Position numbers and translations under genes: made by a program. From assembly GCF_027531025.1 (NCBI RefSeq), contig NZ_JAPZQX010000009.1, forward strand, positions 1 to 64,000: a stretch of DNA of 64,000 nucleotides, written 5' to 3'. The notes beneath the pieces were generated by a model. The model had not been told where the DNA came from and did no database searches. It saw only the letters and a list, made by a program, of their open reading frames with translations. The DNA comes from Novosphingobium sp. Its GTDB lineage: Bacteria > Pseudomonadota > Alphaproteobacteria > Sphingomonadales > Sphingomonadaceae. Below are positions 16,401 to 26,011 of this stretch, one piece after another; position 1 is the first letter of the stretch, and each line of letters opens with the position of its first letter.

Positions 16401-18662
16401 ATGACCAAATCATCCATCAAAAAGACATTGTGGCTATCGGCTGCAGCTTCGGCTTATGCCCTCAGCGCTTCGCATGCGCTTGCAGAGCAAGCAGCGAATG
16501 GCGACCCAGCAGCGGATTCAGAGGAAATCATCGTTACCGCTCTGAAGCAGAACACCCGACTGCTGGAAACACCCGCGTCCGTGACCGTGCTCGACTCCGA
16601 GGCTGTCACTAAGGGTAACATCACCAGCGCCATGCAGGTTGAATCGGTTGTTCCAGGCCTTGTCCTTGGCCAGGGCGCTTCGAACACGGGTAGCCCGTTT
16701 ATACGTGGACTGGGCACCAATTCCCCAATCTTCAGCATCGAGCTGTCGATCCCGATGTATTATGATGGTGTCTATTACGGTCGCGGGCAAGATCTAAACG
16801 CGCCAATTTACGACCTTGCATCAGTGCAAGTAATTAGCGGCACGCAATCTACTATGCTGGGCAAGAATTCCAGCTTAGGCGCGATCAGCTACACCAACAA
16901 CCGCCCCGAAAAGGAGGCACATTTCGGAATAAACGCTTCGCATAGCTTCGAAATCGGTCAGAACCAGGCAACCGGTTACCTGAACCTTCCGCTCAGCGAT
17001 AACGTTCAGGCTCGCGGCGCCTTCTTCCTGTCAAATGAAGACGGCTACTATACCAATAGCTTCTCGGGCGAGCCCGAAGTGCGCGGCAGAGACCTCTCGG
17101 GCCGTATGTCGATCGCCTATCAGCCCAGCGATGCATTGTCCCTGACCCTGATATATCAGCACGATGACCGAAAGCTTGATGGACAGGCATTTGAAGTTCT
17201 CAAAGATCCATCGGGTAGGCTTGCTGCACGTGCAACATCAATTGGACAGATCGGGTTCAGCGGAACAGTAGATGACATTGTCTCGATAGGATCGGAAGCT
17301 ATGGGAGCGTCGACCCGCGGGCCGTCTGCATTTAACTACTCGAATGTTGACCGTCTGACCGGCATTGCCGACCTGCAGCTTGGCGACCATACATTAACCG
17401 CGCAGACGGCCTACGCTGACACCCGGATCGCCCGTAACAACGATCTCGACTTCACCGCTGGCAATCTGTTCAACTTGCAGGAAGACGAGAAGAACAGAAC
17501 AGTTTCGCAAGAAATTCGCCTGGCTTCTCCTGCAGGAAAGCCGCTTAGCTATTTGCTCGGCCTGTACTATTTCGACAATGACTTCCAGATGCGCCGCCTG
17601 ATTTCAGGCTCCGCGACCTCGCCGGCAATCTTCCCATTAAACGGGGCAGCTGATTCGCTGCTGGTTATCAACACGACCACCCTCTCAGCTTTTGGCTCGC
17701 TCTCGTATGAGGTTTCACCTCAGCTGAAGCTTACCGCCGGTGGGCGTTACACCCACGAAACCAAGGACATCACGTTCAAGCGTTCAGGCACCGGTACTTT
17801 CGGCACTGTGGCGTTTCCGGCAGTGGCTCCCTATGCCGTCAAGCAGACTGTTGACCCCTTCGACTACAACCTGCTGGTTGAATTCAAGCCCACGAACGGG
17901 ATCATGCTTTACGGTTCATACGGAAAGGGCAGCAAGAGCGGCGGTTATCAGGATGCGCCAACTACCGCTCTGGGTGGTGAATACTCGCCTGAAGCAGCCT
18001 ACACTACCGAACTGGGCGTGAAGGCCGATTTTAGTCGGGGCACCTATGTCACCGCTGCGCTCTATCACACCAAAGTGAAGAGCTACCAGACGGCTTTCAC
18101 CGGAGAAGCAAACGGCATTTCCCAAACCTTGATCGGGAATACGGACATCCGCTCGCAGGGCTTTGAGATGACAGCGGGTATCAAGCCTTCCGCAGGCTTA
18201 AGCCTGACTGGGTCCGTCGTCTATGCTGATGCCGAATTCACGGCCCTGCCCGGCGGCACAGCGGCGATCGCAAATCCTGGCGACGAGCTTATCCGCGCAC
18301 CGAAATGGAACGGTAGCGTCGCAGCTGATTATGAGACCCCGGTAAATGACAATCTGACCCTCTTTGCAGGCGTCGACCTGCGCTTTTCCAGTAGCTACCT
18401 TCACCAGCTCGTGAAGATGCGCCCCGATGCGCCTGTTTCAGGCGCCTATCAGGTACTGGGTGCGCGGGCTGGTCTGCGCAGCGAAGCCGGATGGGAGCTT
18501 TCGGTCATCGGGACAAACCTGACGAACGATCGCTATATCAACTTTGCCACGCCAGTAAACTTCTCAACCTACCCGGGTCAGGCTGCTGTCGGCAACCAAG
18601 GCTACACCGGCAATCGCAACCGTCCGCGCGTGATTGCCCTACAGTTCAAGTACGCAATGTAA
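16401..18662 (+). CDS. TonB-dependent receptor of the catabolic segment
   Basis: 753 residues. Signal peptide ending SHALAEQ; TonB-box-like EEIIVTALKQ at residues 40-50; plug with a variant VISGTQSTMLGKNSSLGAISY; barrel ending in LQFKYAM. Length and the EIIVTA box are typical of sphingomonad receptors for aromatic or terpenoid substrates. Codon use is less GC-extreme than the core genes. Followed by an MFS carrier in the same direction, so together they could take a lignin-type aromatic across both membranes (inference). Confidence 0.9.
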   Translation: MTKSSIKKTLWLSAAASAYALSASHALAEQAANGDPAADSEEIIVTALKQNTRLLETPASVTVLDSEAVTKGNITSAMQVESVVPGLVLGQGASNTGSPFIRGLGTNSPIFSIELSIPMYYDGVYYGRGQDLNAPIYDLASVQVISGTQSTMLGKNSSLGAISYTNNRPEKEAHFGINASHSFEIGQNQATGYLNLPLSDNVQARGAFFLSNEDGYYTNSFSGEPEVRGRDLSGRMSIAYQPSDALSLTLIYQHDDRKLDGQAFEVLKDPSGRLAARATSIGQIGFSGTVDDIVSIGSEAMGASTRGPSAFNYSNVDRLTGIADLQLGDHTLTAQTAYADTRIARNNDLDFTAGNLFNLQEDEKNRTVSQEIRLASPAGKPLSYLLGLYYFDNDFQMRRLISGSATSPAIFPLNGAADSLLVINTTTLSAFGSLSYEVSPQLKLTAGGRYTHETKDITFKRSGTGTFGTVAFPAVAPYAVKQTVDPFDYNLLVEFKPTNGIMLYGSYGKGSKSGGYQDAPTTALGGEYSPEAAYTTELGVKADFSRGTYVTAALYHTKVKSYQTAFTGEANGISQTLIGNTDIRSQGFEMTAGIKPSAGLSLTGSVVYADAEFTALPGGTAAIANPGDELIRAPKWNGSVAADYETPVNDNLTLFAGVDLRFSSSYLHQLVKMRPDAPVSGAYQVLGARAGLRSEAGWELSVIGTNLTNDRYINFATPVNFSTYPGQAAVGNQGYTGNRNRPRVIALQFKYAM

Positions 18663-18672
18663 TCCAAATACT

Positions 18673-18694
18673 CCCCGGGCCTATAGGCCCGGGG
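18673..18694 (+). terminator. Hairpin after the receptor gene
   Basis: CCCCGGGCC-TATA-GGCCCGGGG, a perfect 9-bp stem 10 bases after the receptor stop, without a clear T-run. Could be an attenuating or mRNA-stabilising hairpin before the MFS gene. Confidence 0.55.
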
Positions 18695-18771
18695 ATTAGT
18701 CCATCGGCGTCAGGCTTTCGGACGAGGAAGACGCAGCGCAGTGTGTTGATAACAGCAGTGAGAGTGCCACG

Positions 18772-20067
18772 ATGAATACCGCGGAACGCGAAGCTACACC
18801 GGCCCGCGCCTGGTTTGCCTTGGCATTGCTTTCTGGACTTTATGTCCTTTCCTTCGTTGACCGCTTCATGTTGGCCCTGGTTATCGATCCGTTAAAACAC
18901 GACCTCCAAATCAACGATCTCCAACTGGGGGTCTTGTTCGGGACAGCATTTGCAGTGTTTTACGGCGCAAGCTCTCTCCCTTTGGGAAGGCTGGCGGACA
19001 CCTGGAACCGCAAGGCTCTGATTGTTAGCTGTGTTGTACTTTGGTCAGCCTGCACAGTGGCCTCGGCCTTCGCACAAAACTTCACCACACTAGCAATTAT
19101 GCGCTTCGGATTGGCTATCGGCGAAGCCGCTTTAGTTCCCGCTGCGCTGAGCCTTATATCTGATCTTTTCCCTGAACGGCGTCGCATGCTGGCAGGAACA
19201 ATCTTCTCAACTTGCGGTATGGCGGGTGCTGCCTCTGCCTATCTATTGGGAGCAGCCACCTTACGCTTGCTCGGCGACTACCTGTCTAGCGGCTCTGCAT
19301 TTCCGGTATGGAGAGCAAGCCTGATTGCGGTCGGCTTGCCAGGAATCTTTTTGGCGGCTGCACTTGCGGTGTTGATCCGTGAACCAGAGCGTAGCCACCG
19401 GAACAATGCTCCGACTAGCTCCATGAAAGACCTGTGGCGCCATATCCGATCGGAAGGCTTCCTCTATCCAGGACTGTTCTTGGGCGCCGGCTTTATGCAA
19501 CTGGTAGGCTATGCGATGATCGCATGGGGGCCAACTATGCTTCAACGTCAGTATGGGCTTAGCGCAGAAAGTGCCGGCTATGGTTTCGGAATAGCAAATT
19601 TCATTGCTGCAGTTGGCGGAACGCTAACCATTCCACTTGTGCTGCGATGGCTCGTGACTGCACGCAAGTTCAACCTCGCAACGGCCATGTTGGCAACGAA
19701 CGCCCTATGCGGCACCTTTCTGATCAGCATCACCCCTATGCTGGAAAGCTCCACCGCTTTTCTTATCGCATTTGCGGCAGGTGGTTTTCTTCTTGCCGGG
19801 ACAACCAACGCAATCCTTCTTTCCCTTCAGCCCATCATGCCGTCCACCATGCGGGCAACCCTGACTGCGGCAGCCTTGATTTGCGTAAGCAGCTTCGGCC
19901 TTGGCTTTGGCCCTCCTTTAGCCGCAGCTATTGCCGGAATGGGCGCCGATAAGGCGAGCGCGCTCGGCCTTGGCATTAGCGTTGTTGGGGTAGTGAGCTT
20001 GGTTGGTGCCGTTCTGTGCCTGACCGCAAGCAGGAAACGACTTGCTAAAAAGCTAGCTACAGTCTGA
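18772..20067 (+). CDS. MFS transporter
   Basis: 431 residues, twelve hydrophobic helices. Loop 2-3 carries GRLADTWNRK, the MFS signature GxLADxxxRK; helix 4 has GEAALVPAALSLISDLFPERRR as in the spinster/aromatic-acid branch of sphingomonads. It imports or exports a small organic acid at the inner membrane. It lies behind the TonB receptor and ends in a shared terminator, facing the rraA pair. Confidence 0.85.
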   Translation: MNTAEREATPARAWFALALLSGLYVLSFVDRFMLALVIDPLKHDLQINDLQLGVLFGTAFAVFYGASSLPLGRLADTWNRKALIVSCVVLWSACTVASAFAQNFTTLAIMRFGLAIGEAALVPAALSLISDLFPERRRMLAGTIFSTCGMAGAASAYLLGAATLRLLGDYLSSGSAFPVWRASLIAVGLPGIFLAAALAVLIREPERSHRNNAPTSSMKDLWRHIRSEGFLYPGLFLGAGFMQLVGYAMIAWGPTMLQRQYGLSAESAGYGFGIANFIAAVGGTLTIPLVLRWLVTARKFNLATAMLATNALCGTFLISITPMLESSTAFLIAFAAGGFLLAGTTNAILLSLQPIMPSTMRATLTAAALICVSSFGLGFGPPLAAAIAGMGADKASALGLGISVVGVVSLVGAVLCLTASRKRLAKKLATV

Positions 20068-20244
20068 GGTCTTAATCGCCTGCATATATTTGGACTTATT
20101 TGCTGAAACACATTCATGCGTTTTTAGTCGACAAACCACCGTTACCGGAAGATCCAGAAGTCCGCCCTGAGAGAGTAACTGATCGCGGAAATGGTACTGG
20201 AGCAAATTCAAACCGCTGAAAGCCATGGCAGCGAAAGTGCATTT

Positions 20245-20279
20245 AAAAAAACACCCGGCCATGAGACCGGGTGTTTTTA
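20245..20279. terminator. Bidirectional terminator
   Basis: AAAAACACCCGG-CCATGAGA-CCGGGTGTTTTT: strong stem with A-run on the left and T-run on the right, placed between the convergent MFS and rraA genes. Confidence 0.88.
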
Positions 20280-20330
20280 TTCGAACTTGGGCTAATCAAC
20301 GCTCTTGCGCTATCTCACCTGAGATCAGCG

Positions 20331-20999
20331 TCAGTCTTTCACTCGCGTCTGTAAGCCATGATAGTTCAGTGATTTACGAGCTTCATCAAGCCGCATTCCG
20401 CTAGCCACCGCATCGCGAATGCGCTGCTCGATCGCCTCAATGCTTTCTGCTGCCTCGATCACATCGACAACGCAATCTGCCGGAATTGCAACGACGCCAT
20501 CGGCATCGCCTACCAACCAATCACCTGGGTTCACGCGAACACCTGCGATCTGGATAGGGACATTATAGGCGTCGGCGGTGGTGCGATCCTTGCCGGTCCG
20601 CATCGTATTCGACCGAGCAAACACTGGATAACCCAGCTCAACGCAGCGGTCGCTGTCACGGCAAACACCGTCTATCACCGTGCCTGCGATCCCCTTCGAG
20701 TGTGCAACGAAGGTAAGGATGTCTCCCCACACAGTCTGGTCCATGATGCCCTTGTTGTCGATGGTGACGACAGCTCCTGCTGGTACGTCGTCGATGTAAT
20801 CACCGACCACACCGCCAGTCAGCCCGACTGGCAACATCCGGATCGTGAAAGCCGGCCCTGCAAACCGCATCGTGCGGACAACGGGCATGATGCCGACAGC
20901 CTGTCCTTCGATCCCCAGCTTATCAAGGGCGTCAGAGATAGCCGTAATGCCCACGGCAGTGAGCCGACTAGAGAGTTGCTGATTGTCCATTACGGTCAC
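20331..20999 (-). CDS. RraA-fold aldolase/decarboxylase-like protein (paralogue 1)
   Basis: 222 residues of the RraA/HMG-CHA-aldolase family. The metal/substrate signature is complete: Asp in WGDIL, then exactly 20 residues, then Arg-Asp in VCRDSD. GDWLVGDADGVVAIPA is the conserved late loop. In characterised members this site splits 4-carboxy-4-hydroxy-2-oxoadipate to pyruvate and oxaloacetate or decarboxylates oxaloacetate, with Mg. A GTG start at 20999 overlaps the upstream gene stop by four bases (GTGA); an ATG three codons later is possible. Together with paralogue 2 it could form a mixed oligomer (inference). Confidence 0.85.
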   Translation of the reverse strand: MTVMDNQQLSSRLTAVGITAISDALDKLGIEGQAVGIMPVVRTMRFAGPAFTIRMLPVGLTGGVVGDYIDDVPAGAVVTIDNKGIMDQTVWGDILTFVAHSKGIAGTVIDGVCRDSDRCVELGYPVFARSNTMRTGKDRTTADAYNVPIQIAGVRVNPGDWLVGDADGVVAIPADCVVDVIEAAESIEAIEQRIRDAVASGMRLDEARKSLNYHGLQTRVKD

Positions 21000-21655
21000 T
21001 TGTCCTTGTTCTTGAGCATGTCCTCATAGTTCGCGCCCATGACCTCGGTAATGGGCCGTCCTGCATCGATATCTGCGGCCATCAGCTGCTCACGCGCGAA
21101 GATGTCTTCGGCGGTGCCGACGATGTCTTCCAGACGAGCGGCTGAAAGGAAGATCACGCCGCTGCCGTCCGCCATGACCCAGTCACCTGGCGAAACCACC
21201 AGTCCGGCAAAAGTAATGGGTTGTTCGAACGCGTGCTCGGCAACACGCCCGCGTGCTGTCACTGGAACAGCCGCACGAGCAAAAACTGGCAGGCCAAGAT
21301 CCCGACTTTCATCGACATCACGCACAGCGCCATCAACGACCACCGCAGCAATGCCTCGCTTTACCGAGGCGCGGCTGAGCAACCCACCCCAGCCCGACAC
21401 ATCCAGTCGACCGCGATGCTCGACCACAAGGATGTCGCCGCTTTCCGATGCCGAAATAGCGCCTGCGCCCAAATGAACCTTGGGCAAATCGGGGATTGGC
21501 GCTCCAAGCTTGACCGTCCTGACTCGGCCAGCCACTCGCGCCGGAAGGGTCAGCGATTGGATACCCGTCACCGCACCTGACAGGCCCAGTTTGTCGAGAG
21601 CATCAGATACCGAAGGTGTGTCCAGCGCCAACAGGCGCGTCCTTAAATCGCTCAT
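20996..21655 (-). CDS. RraA-fold protein (paralogue 2), catalytic Asp replaced
   Basis: 219 residues from the ATG of MSDLRTR, preceded by GGGGAG. Same family as its neighbours, but the D-x20-R-D signature reads Gly in WGGLL followed at the right distance by AVRDVDE. The late loop GDWVMADGSGVIFLSAA also departs from GD.DGV. Loss of the acidic residue suggests weak or no aldolase activity; possible roles are a regulatory or structural partner of paralogue 1, with which it is translationally coupled, or a different reaction. Divergent from the LigJ-type gene. Confidence 0.82.
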   Translation of the reverse strand: MSDLRTRLLALDTPSVSDALDKLGLSGAVTGIQSLTLPARVAGRVRTVKLGAPIPDLPKVHLGAGAISASESGDILVVEHRGRLDVSGWGGLLSRASVKRGIAAVVVDGAVRDVDESRDLGLPVFARAAVPVTARGRVAEHAFEQPITFAGLVVSPGDWVMADGSGVIFLSAARLEDIVGTAEDIFAREQLMAADIDAGRPITEVMGANYEDMLKNKDK

Positions 21656-22021
21656 CGCTCCAACTCCCCACACAATGTATAATTTGCCGCATTGCGGCCG
21701 CAGCCGAAGCTTCTTCGCGCACCTTTGGCGCCAAGCCTTAGCTCACCCCGCCTGTCAACTTTTTTGATCGAAATGTCAATTTGAATACATTATTTTTTCC
21801 ACGTGATGCATTTAGTGCAAAACACTGGTTGATGCCAAAACGCAGACTTCCGAACCGGATCGCAATTAACGCGCGCAGTTTGCAGAGCAGCGGAAGTGCT
21901 CAAAAATCCCCCACTCACTAAGTTGACCATTTGCGTCAATTAAGAATTGTAATTCACATCATATGCGGCATAAAGCAGGCAAGAAATTCAGCTATTAGCC
22001 TGCCAAGTGGGAGTTTTCAGA
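21656..22021. promoter_or_regulatory. Divergent promoter region of the catabolic cluster
   Basis: 366 AT-rich bases between rraA paralogue 2 (minus) and the LigJ-type gene (plus). No gene. GTATAATTTGCC near 21678 contains a TATAAT box but lies very near the minus-strand start. No confident operator identified. Confidence 0.4.
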
Positions 22022-23104
22022 ATGTACAATTCCAAGCCGGTCCTCGACATTCATGGTCACGTTAGCGCCCCAATGCACGGCACCACAGCTCTGGGCCTGA
22101 TGCTCGCCGCCAATACCGACCTGGGATTTGATCCTCGCCAGTCACTGCCAGCCCTTGGCCTGACTGAGCAGAGCTGGGAACAGTCGGTAAAGGCGCACAT
22201 TCACGACCTTGATATCCGCAGCATCGACGCGCAATTGATCGGCCCCCGCCCGTTCCTGATGCTCGGCTGGATGAACCAGCACGTGCTGGAAGGCTGGACC
22301 CGATTTGTGAACAACGCCATTGCCAAGCAGGTGGAAATGGCTCCTGATCGATTTGTCGGTGCCTGCCAGCTGCCGCAGAATGCCCACGACGGCGATCTTT
22401 CGGGAAGCGTTGCCGAACTGGACCGCTGCGTCAACGAACTCGGTTTCAAGGGCGTTTATCTCAGCCCGGACCCCACCGGTGATCGCAAGTCGCCGGGCAT
22501 GGACACGGCTTACTGGTACCCCATCTACGAACGCTGCCAGCACTATGGCATTCCGATCGTCGTCCATGGCAGCAACTGCATGGACCCGCGCATCAAGTCG
22601 ATCCCGCACAACTATCAGATCGGCTTTGTGTGGGAACAATACCTGGCCACGCAGCTGTTCAGCCATGGAGATGTTTTCGATCGCTTCCCCGACCTCAAGG
22701 TAGTCATCTGCCATTGCGGCGGCGCGCTGGACCGCTGGATCAAATCAGACCATCACCTGTCGCAGCGCGATACGACTGGAAACCTGTACTTCGATACCAA
22801 CGCACCTGATCTCAACTTCCTGGAAGCGGCAATCAAGCAGCGCACACCAAAGCAGCTGTGCTTCGGCACGGAAGCACCGGGTTCGGGCCGTGCAGTTCGG
22901 CCAGAAACGGGGCGACCGGGCGACGATCTCGTTCCGGTAATTTCCAGCTTCGATTTCCTGAGCGAAGCCGACAAGCACATGATCTTCCATGAAAACCCGG
23001 CACATGTTTGCCCGGGCCTTGGCGAGCTCGGCGGCTGTGCTCATGGCAGTGCCACGTCCGGCGATCAGAAGAGCCTCGACGATCCCTTCGCCTTCGGCAA
23101 ATGA
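22022..23104 (+). CDS. LigJ-like 4-oxalomesaconate hydratase (amidohydrolase superfamily)
   Basis: 360 residues; ATG chosen because GGGAG stands 8 bases before it. The N-terminal metal motif is DIHGHVSAP (HxH). IVVHGSNC and VICHCGGALDRW give later ligands, and LCFGTEAPGSGRAV corresponds to the late acidic region; DFLSEADKHMIFHENP matches the C-terminal segment of Sphingobium LigJ as I remember it. LigJ hydrates 4-oxalomesaconate to 4-carboxy-4-hydroxy-2-oxoadipate in the protocatechuate 4,5-cleavage and gallate pathways. The next gene is a LigK-like aldolase that would take the product, which supports the call. Confidence 0.8.
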   Translation: MYNSKPVLDIHGHVSAPMHGTTALGLMLAANTDLGFDPRQSLPALGLTEQSWEQSVKAHIHDLDIRSIDAQLIGPRPFLMLGWMNQHVLEGWTRFVNNAIAKQVEMAPDRFVGACQLPQNAHDGDLSGSVAELDRCVNELGFKGVYLSPDPTGDRKSPGMDTAYWYPIYERCQHYGIPIVVHGSNCMDPRIKSIPHNYQIGFVWEQYLATQLFSHGDVFDRFPDLKVVICHCGGALDRWIKSDHHLSQRDTTGNLYFDTNAPDLNFLEAAIKQRTPKQLCFGTEAPGSGRAVRPETGRPGDDLVPVISSFDFLSEADKHMIFHENPAHVCPGLGELGGCAHGSATSGDQKSLDDPFAFGK

Positions 23105-23121
23105 CCGAAAGAGGTGACTGC

Positions 23122-23736
23122 ATGACCGATGACCTGATCAAATCGGCCCATGGTTTATCCTCGGCGACAATTCATGAAGCCGCAAAGCGGATCGGCGCCT
23201 TGCCGGGCGGCATCCGCCCAATAGACCGCTTCATGTACACTTGCGGCCGGGCCCTGCCCGTCCGCTGCCCGGCAGGAGACAACCTCTGGATTCACAAGGC
23301 GCTTGCCGTCAGCGAGCCGGGAGACGTGCTAGTCGTAGACTGCGGCAGCGACGGTGATCCCTATGGCTACTGGGGTGAAATCATGGCTACGGCCGCCATT
23401 GCGCGTAAAGCCGGGGGCTTGGTCATCACCGGCGGGGTCCGCGATAGCAACCGACTGATCGAAATGGGGCTGCCAACCTTCTCGGGAGGCATCACCATTC
23501 GCGGCACCGGCAAGGATGCCAGCAAGGATGGCGCGGTTGGTGAACCGGTGCGCATCGGCGAAATCGTCGTTCGCAAAGGTGACCTGGTAGTCGGGGATGC
23601 CGATGGCGTAGTCGTTATCCCCGCAGGGATTGCCCCTGAGATAGTCGCAGCGTCCCGCAAGCGCGATCAAGACGAAGTCGCCATCTTGGAAAAGCTTGCT
23701 GCCGGTGCGCTGACAATCGATGTCTACAAGTTCTGA
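23122..23736 (+). CDS. LigK-like 4-carboxy-4-hydroxy-2-oxoadipate aldolase (RraA family)
   Basis: 204 residues; ATG preceded by AGAGG at 7 bases. Signature WGEIM, 20 residues, then GVRDSN, followed by TIRGTGKDASKDGAV and GDLVVGDADGVVVIPA. The Glu version with the GTGKD stretch is the pattern I associate with true CHA/HMG aldolases, so among the three paralogues this is the best candidate for cleavage to pyruvate and oxaloacetate. It follows the hydratase after 17 bases, forming an operon that ends in a strong terminator. Confidence 0.82.
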   Translation: MTDDLIKSAHGLSSATIHEAAKRIGALPGGIRPIDRFMYTCGRALPVRCPAGDNLWIHKALAVSEPGDVLVVDCGSDGDPYGYWGEIMATAAIARKAGGLVITGGVRDSNRLIEMGLPTFSGGITIRGTGKDASKDGAVGEPVRIGEIVVRKGDLVVGDADGVVVIPAGIAPEIVAASRKRDQDEVAILEKLAAGALTIDVYKF

Positions 23737-23746
23737 CTATTGATTG

Positions 23747-23774
23747 GCCGGAGCCACCTTGAAGTGGCTCCGGC
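23747..23774. terminator. Terminator between convergent genes
   Basis: GCCGGAGCCAC-CTTGAA-GTGGCTCCGGC, perfect 11-bp stem between the aldolase and the P450 gene. Confidence 0.75.
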
Positions 23775-23790
23775 AAGATATCCACCTGGG

Positions 23791-24954
23791 CTATTGCCGA
23801 ACGAGCGGAAGGCTCTTGAACCCACGAACCATGACGTGGTGCGCGCGTCTGGAATTCGCGATATCCAGTTCATAGTCACCAAGAAACGGCAGAAGATCTT
23901 CAAGAATGGTCCGGCAGACCATGCGGGCCATAGTCGAACCCGCGCAGATGTGCGGCCCAAGGCCAAAACCGAAGTGGCGAATCCGTTTGCGACCGATGTC
24001 GAAAGTATCAGGGGATTCGACGACACGTTCATCGCGGTTGGCCGATCCATAAAACAGCACAACACGAGAACCTGCAGGGATTGATACGCCATCAATCTCA
24101 ACGTCAGTCATGACTTGCCGAGCGAAGGATTGCGTTGAAGTATCCCAGCGAACCGTTTCCTCGATTATAGCCGGAAGCAATTCCGGATCCTGCATGACCG
24201 CGCGCCGCTGATCGGGATGCTGCCACAATGCATGAATGACGTTTGGGAAAAAATGCCCAAGAGAGGCATTACCAGCCAGCAATACTGTAGACATGTTGCC
24301 AAGGATTTCCTCATCGCTGAGGTTAGCCCCTTCAGCCTTCGCAGCTAGCAATACCGAGAACAGGTCTTCGGCCGGCGACGCAGTACGCTTTGCCAATTCT
24401 CCGCCCAAGAACTTCCAGATCTCGGCGAAATCTTCCGCTGGTAAGGCATTGCCCATCGGACCGCCATGGCCTTCAAAAAGGTTCCGCGCCAGATGCTCAG
24501 CCTCGACTGCGGTTGTTTCATCCAGACCAAGCATGATGCCCAGCGCTGAGAAGATCATCGGGCGAGCGAAGTCCTCGACGAAATCAAATGATTTGCGCTC
24601 CTGCAACTCACCCATCCGGCGCCGGGAAAGCTCTTTGACCACTCCAAGCATCGACTGGACGCGCGACGGAGCAAGCGCACGCTGAATAACACGGCGCAGC
24701 TCGTCATGACGTGGCGGGTCCATAGACCCCAGCGTCTTGCCCACACGCTGCGGAGAATCGACTATCGCATTGCCTCTGCTCGAAGAGAAAGTTGCATAGT
24801 CGGCCAACGCTCGCTCAATGTCGTGATATCGCGTCAGCAACCATAGCCCCGATTGTTCATCGTGATAAACCGGTGCCTCGTCACGCAGCCGCCGATACGT
24901 CGCATAGGGATCGTCACGGAAGGCATCACTATTTGGTTCGAACAGACTCATCAT
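23791..24954 (-). CDS. Cytochrome P450
   Basis: 387 residues from the ATG ATG preceded by GAAGGAG. ExxR motif in EETVRW; heme-binding loop FGFGLGPHICAGSTM with the axial Cys; the I-helix reads LLAGNASLGHF, so the usual acid-Thr pair is replaced by Asn and Ser. Soluble class I bacterial type needing a ferredoxin and reductase not present nearby. In this context it could demethylate or hydroxylate a methoxylated aromatic before ring cleavage (inference). It ends facing the aldolase and lies 73 bases after the dioxygenase stop. Confidence 0.88.
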   Translation of the reverse strand: MMSLFEPNSDAFRDDPYATYRRLRDEAPVYHDEQSGLWLLTRYHDIERALADYATFSSSRGNAIVDSPQRVGKTLGSMDPPRHDELRRVIQRALAPSRVQSMLGVVKELSRRRMGELQERKSFDFVEDFARPMIFSALGIMLGLDETTAVEAEHLARNLFEGHGGPMGNALPAEDFAEIWKFLGGELAKRTASPAEDLFSVLLAAKAEGANLSDEEILGNMSTVLLAGNASLGHFFPNVIHALWQHPDQRRAVMQDPELLPAIIEETVRWDTSTQSFARQVMTDVEIDGVSIPAGSRVVLFYGSANRDERVVESPDTFDIGRKRIRHFGFGLGPHICAGSTMARMVCRTILEDLLPFLGDYELDIANSRRAHHVMVRGFKSLPLVRQ

Positions 24955-25027
24955 GCAATTGGCTCCTTCACCGCTGCGAAAGTGCTCTCCTTCCGCCCGA
25001 CCGAAATCTCTCAAAAAAGAGAACTGC

Positions 25028-26011
25028 TTATTCGCTCCAGATCGCAAAGCCGCAGCCAATACCGGTTCCGGCGGGCGTTCGACGGATTGGTTCGTATGCT
25101 GACCACTTAAGCGGCAGGTGCGTGACGCTACCGGCAGTCAGGATCCAATTGAGGATTTCAGAGGTGCCCTCCAGCATCGCTTCACGCGGGATAGCAGACA
25201 AAGCTTCACCAGTAGGATCACCCAATGCACCCATGACGGTGCGATCAAGTTCTTCTTCGACGACAAAATGGCTAAGCCCACCAGACGCCAACACAGCTAC
25301 GCGCAAATCGAGCGGGCTAGCCTCAATGGCTTCACGAAGCTTGGCCCCGACCGAAAAACAGCGTGAAGGCGAAAGCACATTTGGCGGGAAGTAAGTGTTC
25401 AGCATGACAGGGATCATGGGGATGTCTTTGCCGCCAAAAAGCCGCTCGGCCGGGAAACCGAAGGCATGTCCAAACCCCCTACCCTCGGGGTTTTCGTCCG
25501 CAATCGCCAAGTCAACTTCCCGGTCGATCAACCCATGAATGATATCCATGGCAAGACCCGCATGCCCAGGAAAGGCATGAACCTTATCCATGGCATAACC
25601 GCGCGCGACCTGGTTCATCCAATCAGGCAGATCTTCTCCCATCGGATGGGTGAGGATTGTATCGCCATAATAGACTGCAATAGCAGGCATATTGCCGGGC
25701 CTGTAAAGCTCCGCTTGGTCATCGCCGACAATGACCACGACATCCACGTTCGCCTTGGCCAGCGCACCTGCTAGAGTATCGAGATGAGCCTGACAAATGC
25801 CCGCCAGCCGCGCATAATTTTCGGGCGTGGCATCAGCTGCATAAGGCTCACCGCGCAGCTTCACCAATTCGTCGTAATCAACCAGCCTGCCATCCGCGAG
25901 ACTAAGCCGACTGTTCTTTCGATCCGCGAGCGAACGGTTATACCATTCGTCACTATCCAACGTTAGCAACGGCGTATGCGCAGTGGCGATTCCGAGCACA
26001 ATTTTTGCCAT
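25028..26011 (-). CDS. Extradiol ring-cleavage dioxygenase, LigB/DesZ type
   Basis: 327 residues of the class III extradiol dioxygenase family. N-terminal MAKIVLGIATAHTPLL carries a ligand His; VVIVGDDQAE and MLNTYFPPN follow; LASGGLSHFVVEEELD contains the catalytic His near residue 260. The single-chain layout and ending resemble 3-O-methylgallate or gallate dioxygenases rather than the two-subunit LigAB. The reaction would be Fe(II)-dependent cleavage of a trihydroxy-type aromatic acid to an oxalomesaconate-type product, the substrate of the LigJ-like enzyme. First gene of a unit with the P450. Confidence 0.85.
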   Translation of the reverse strand: MAKIVLGIATAHTPLLTLDSDEWYNRSLADRKNSRLSLADGRLVDYDELVKLRGEPYAADATPENYARLAGICQAHLDTLAGALAKANVDVVVIVGDDQAELYRPGNMPAIAVYYGDTILTHPMGEDLPDWMNQVARGYAMDKVHAFPGHAGLAMDIIHGLIDREVDLAIADENPEGRGFGHAFGFPAERLFGGKDIPMIPVMLNTYFPPNVLSPSRCFSVGAKLREAIEASPLDLRVAVLASGGLSHFVVEEELDRTVMGALGDPTGEALSAIPREAMLEGTSEILNWILTAGSVTHLPLKWSAYEPIRRTPAGTGIGCGFAIWSE

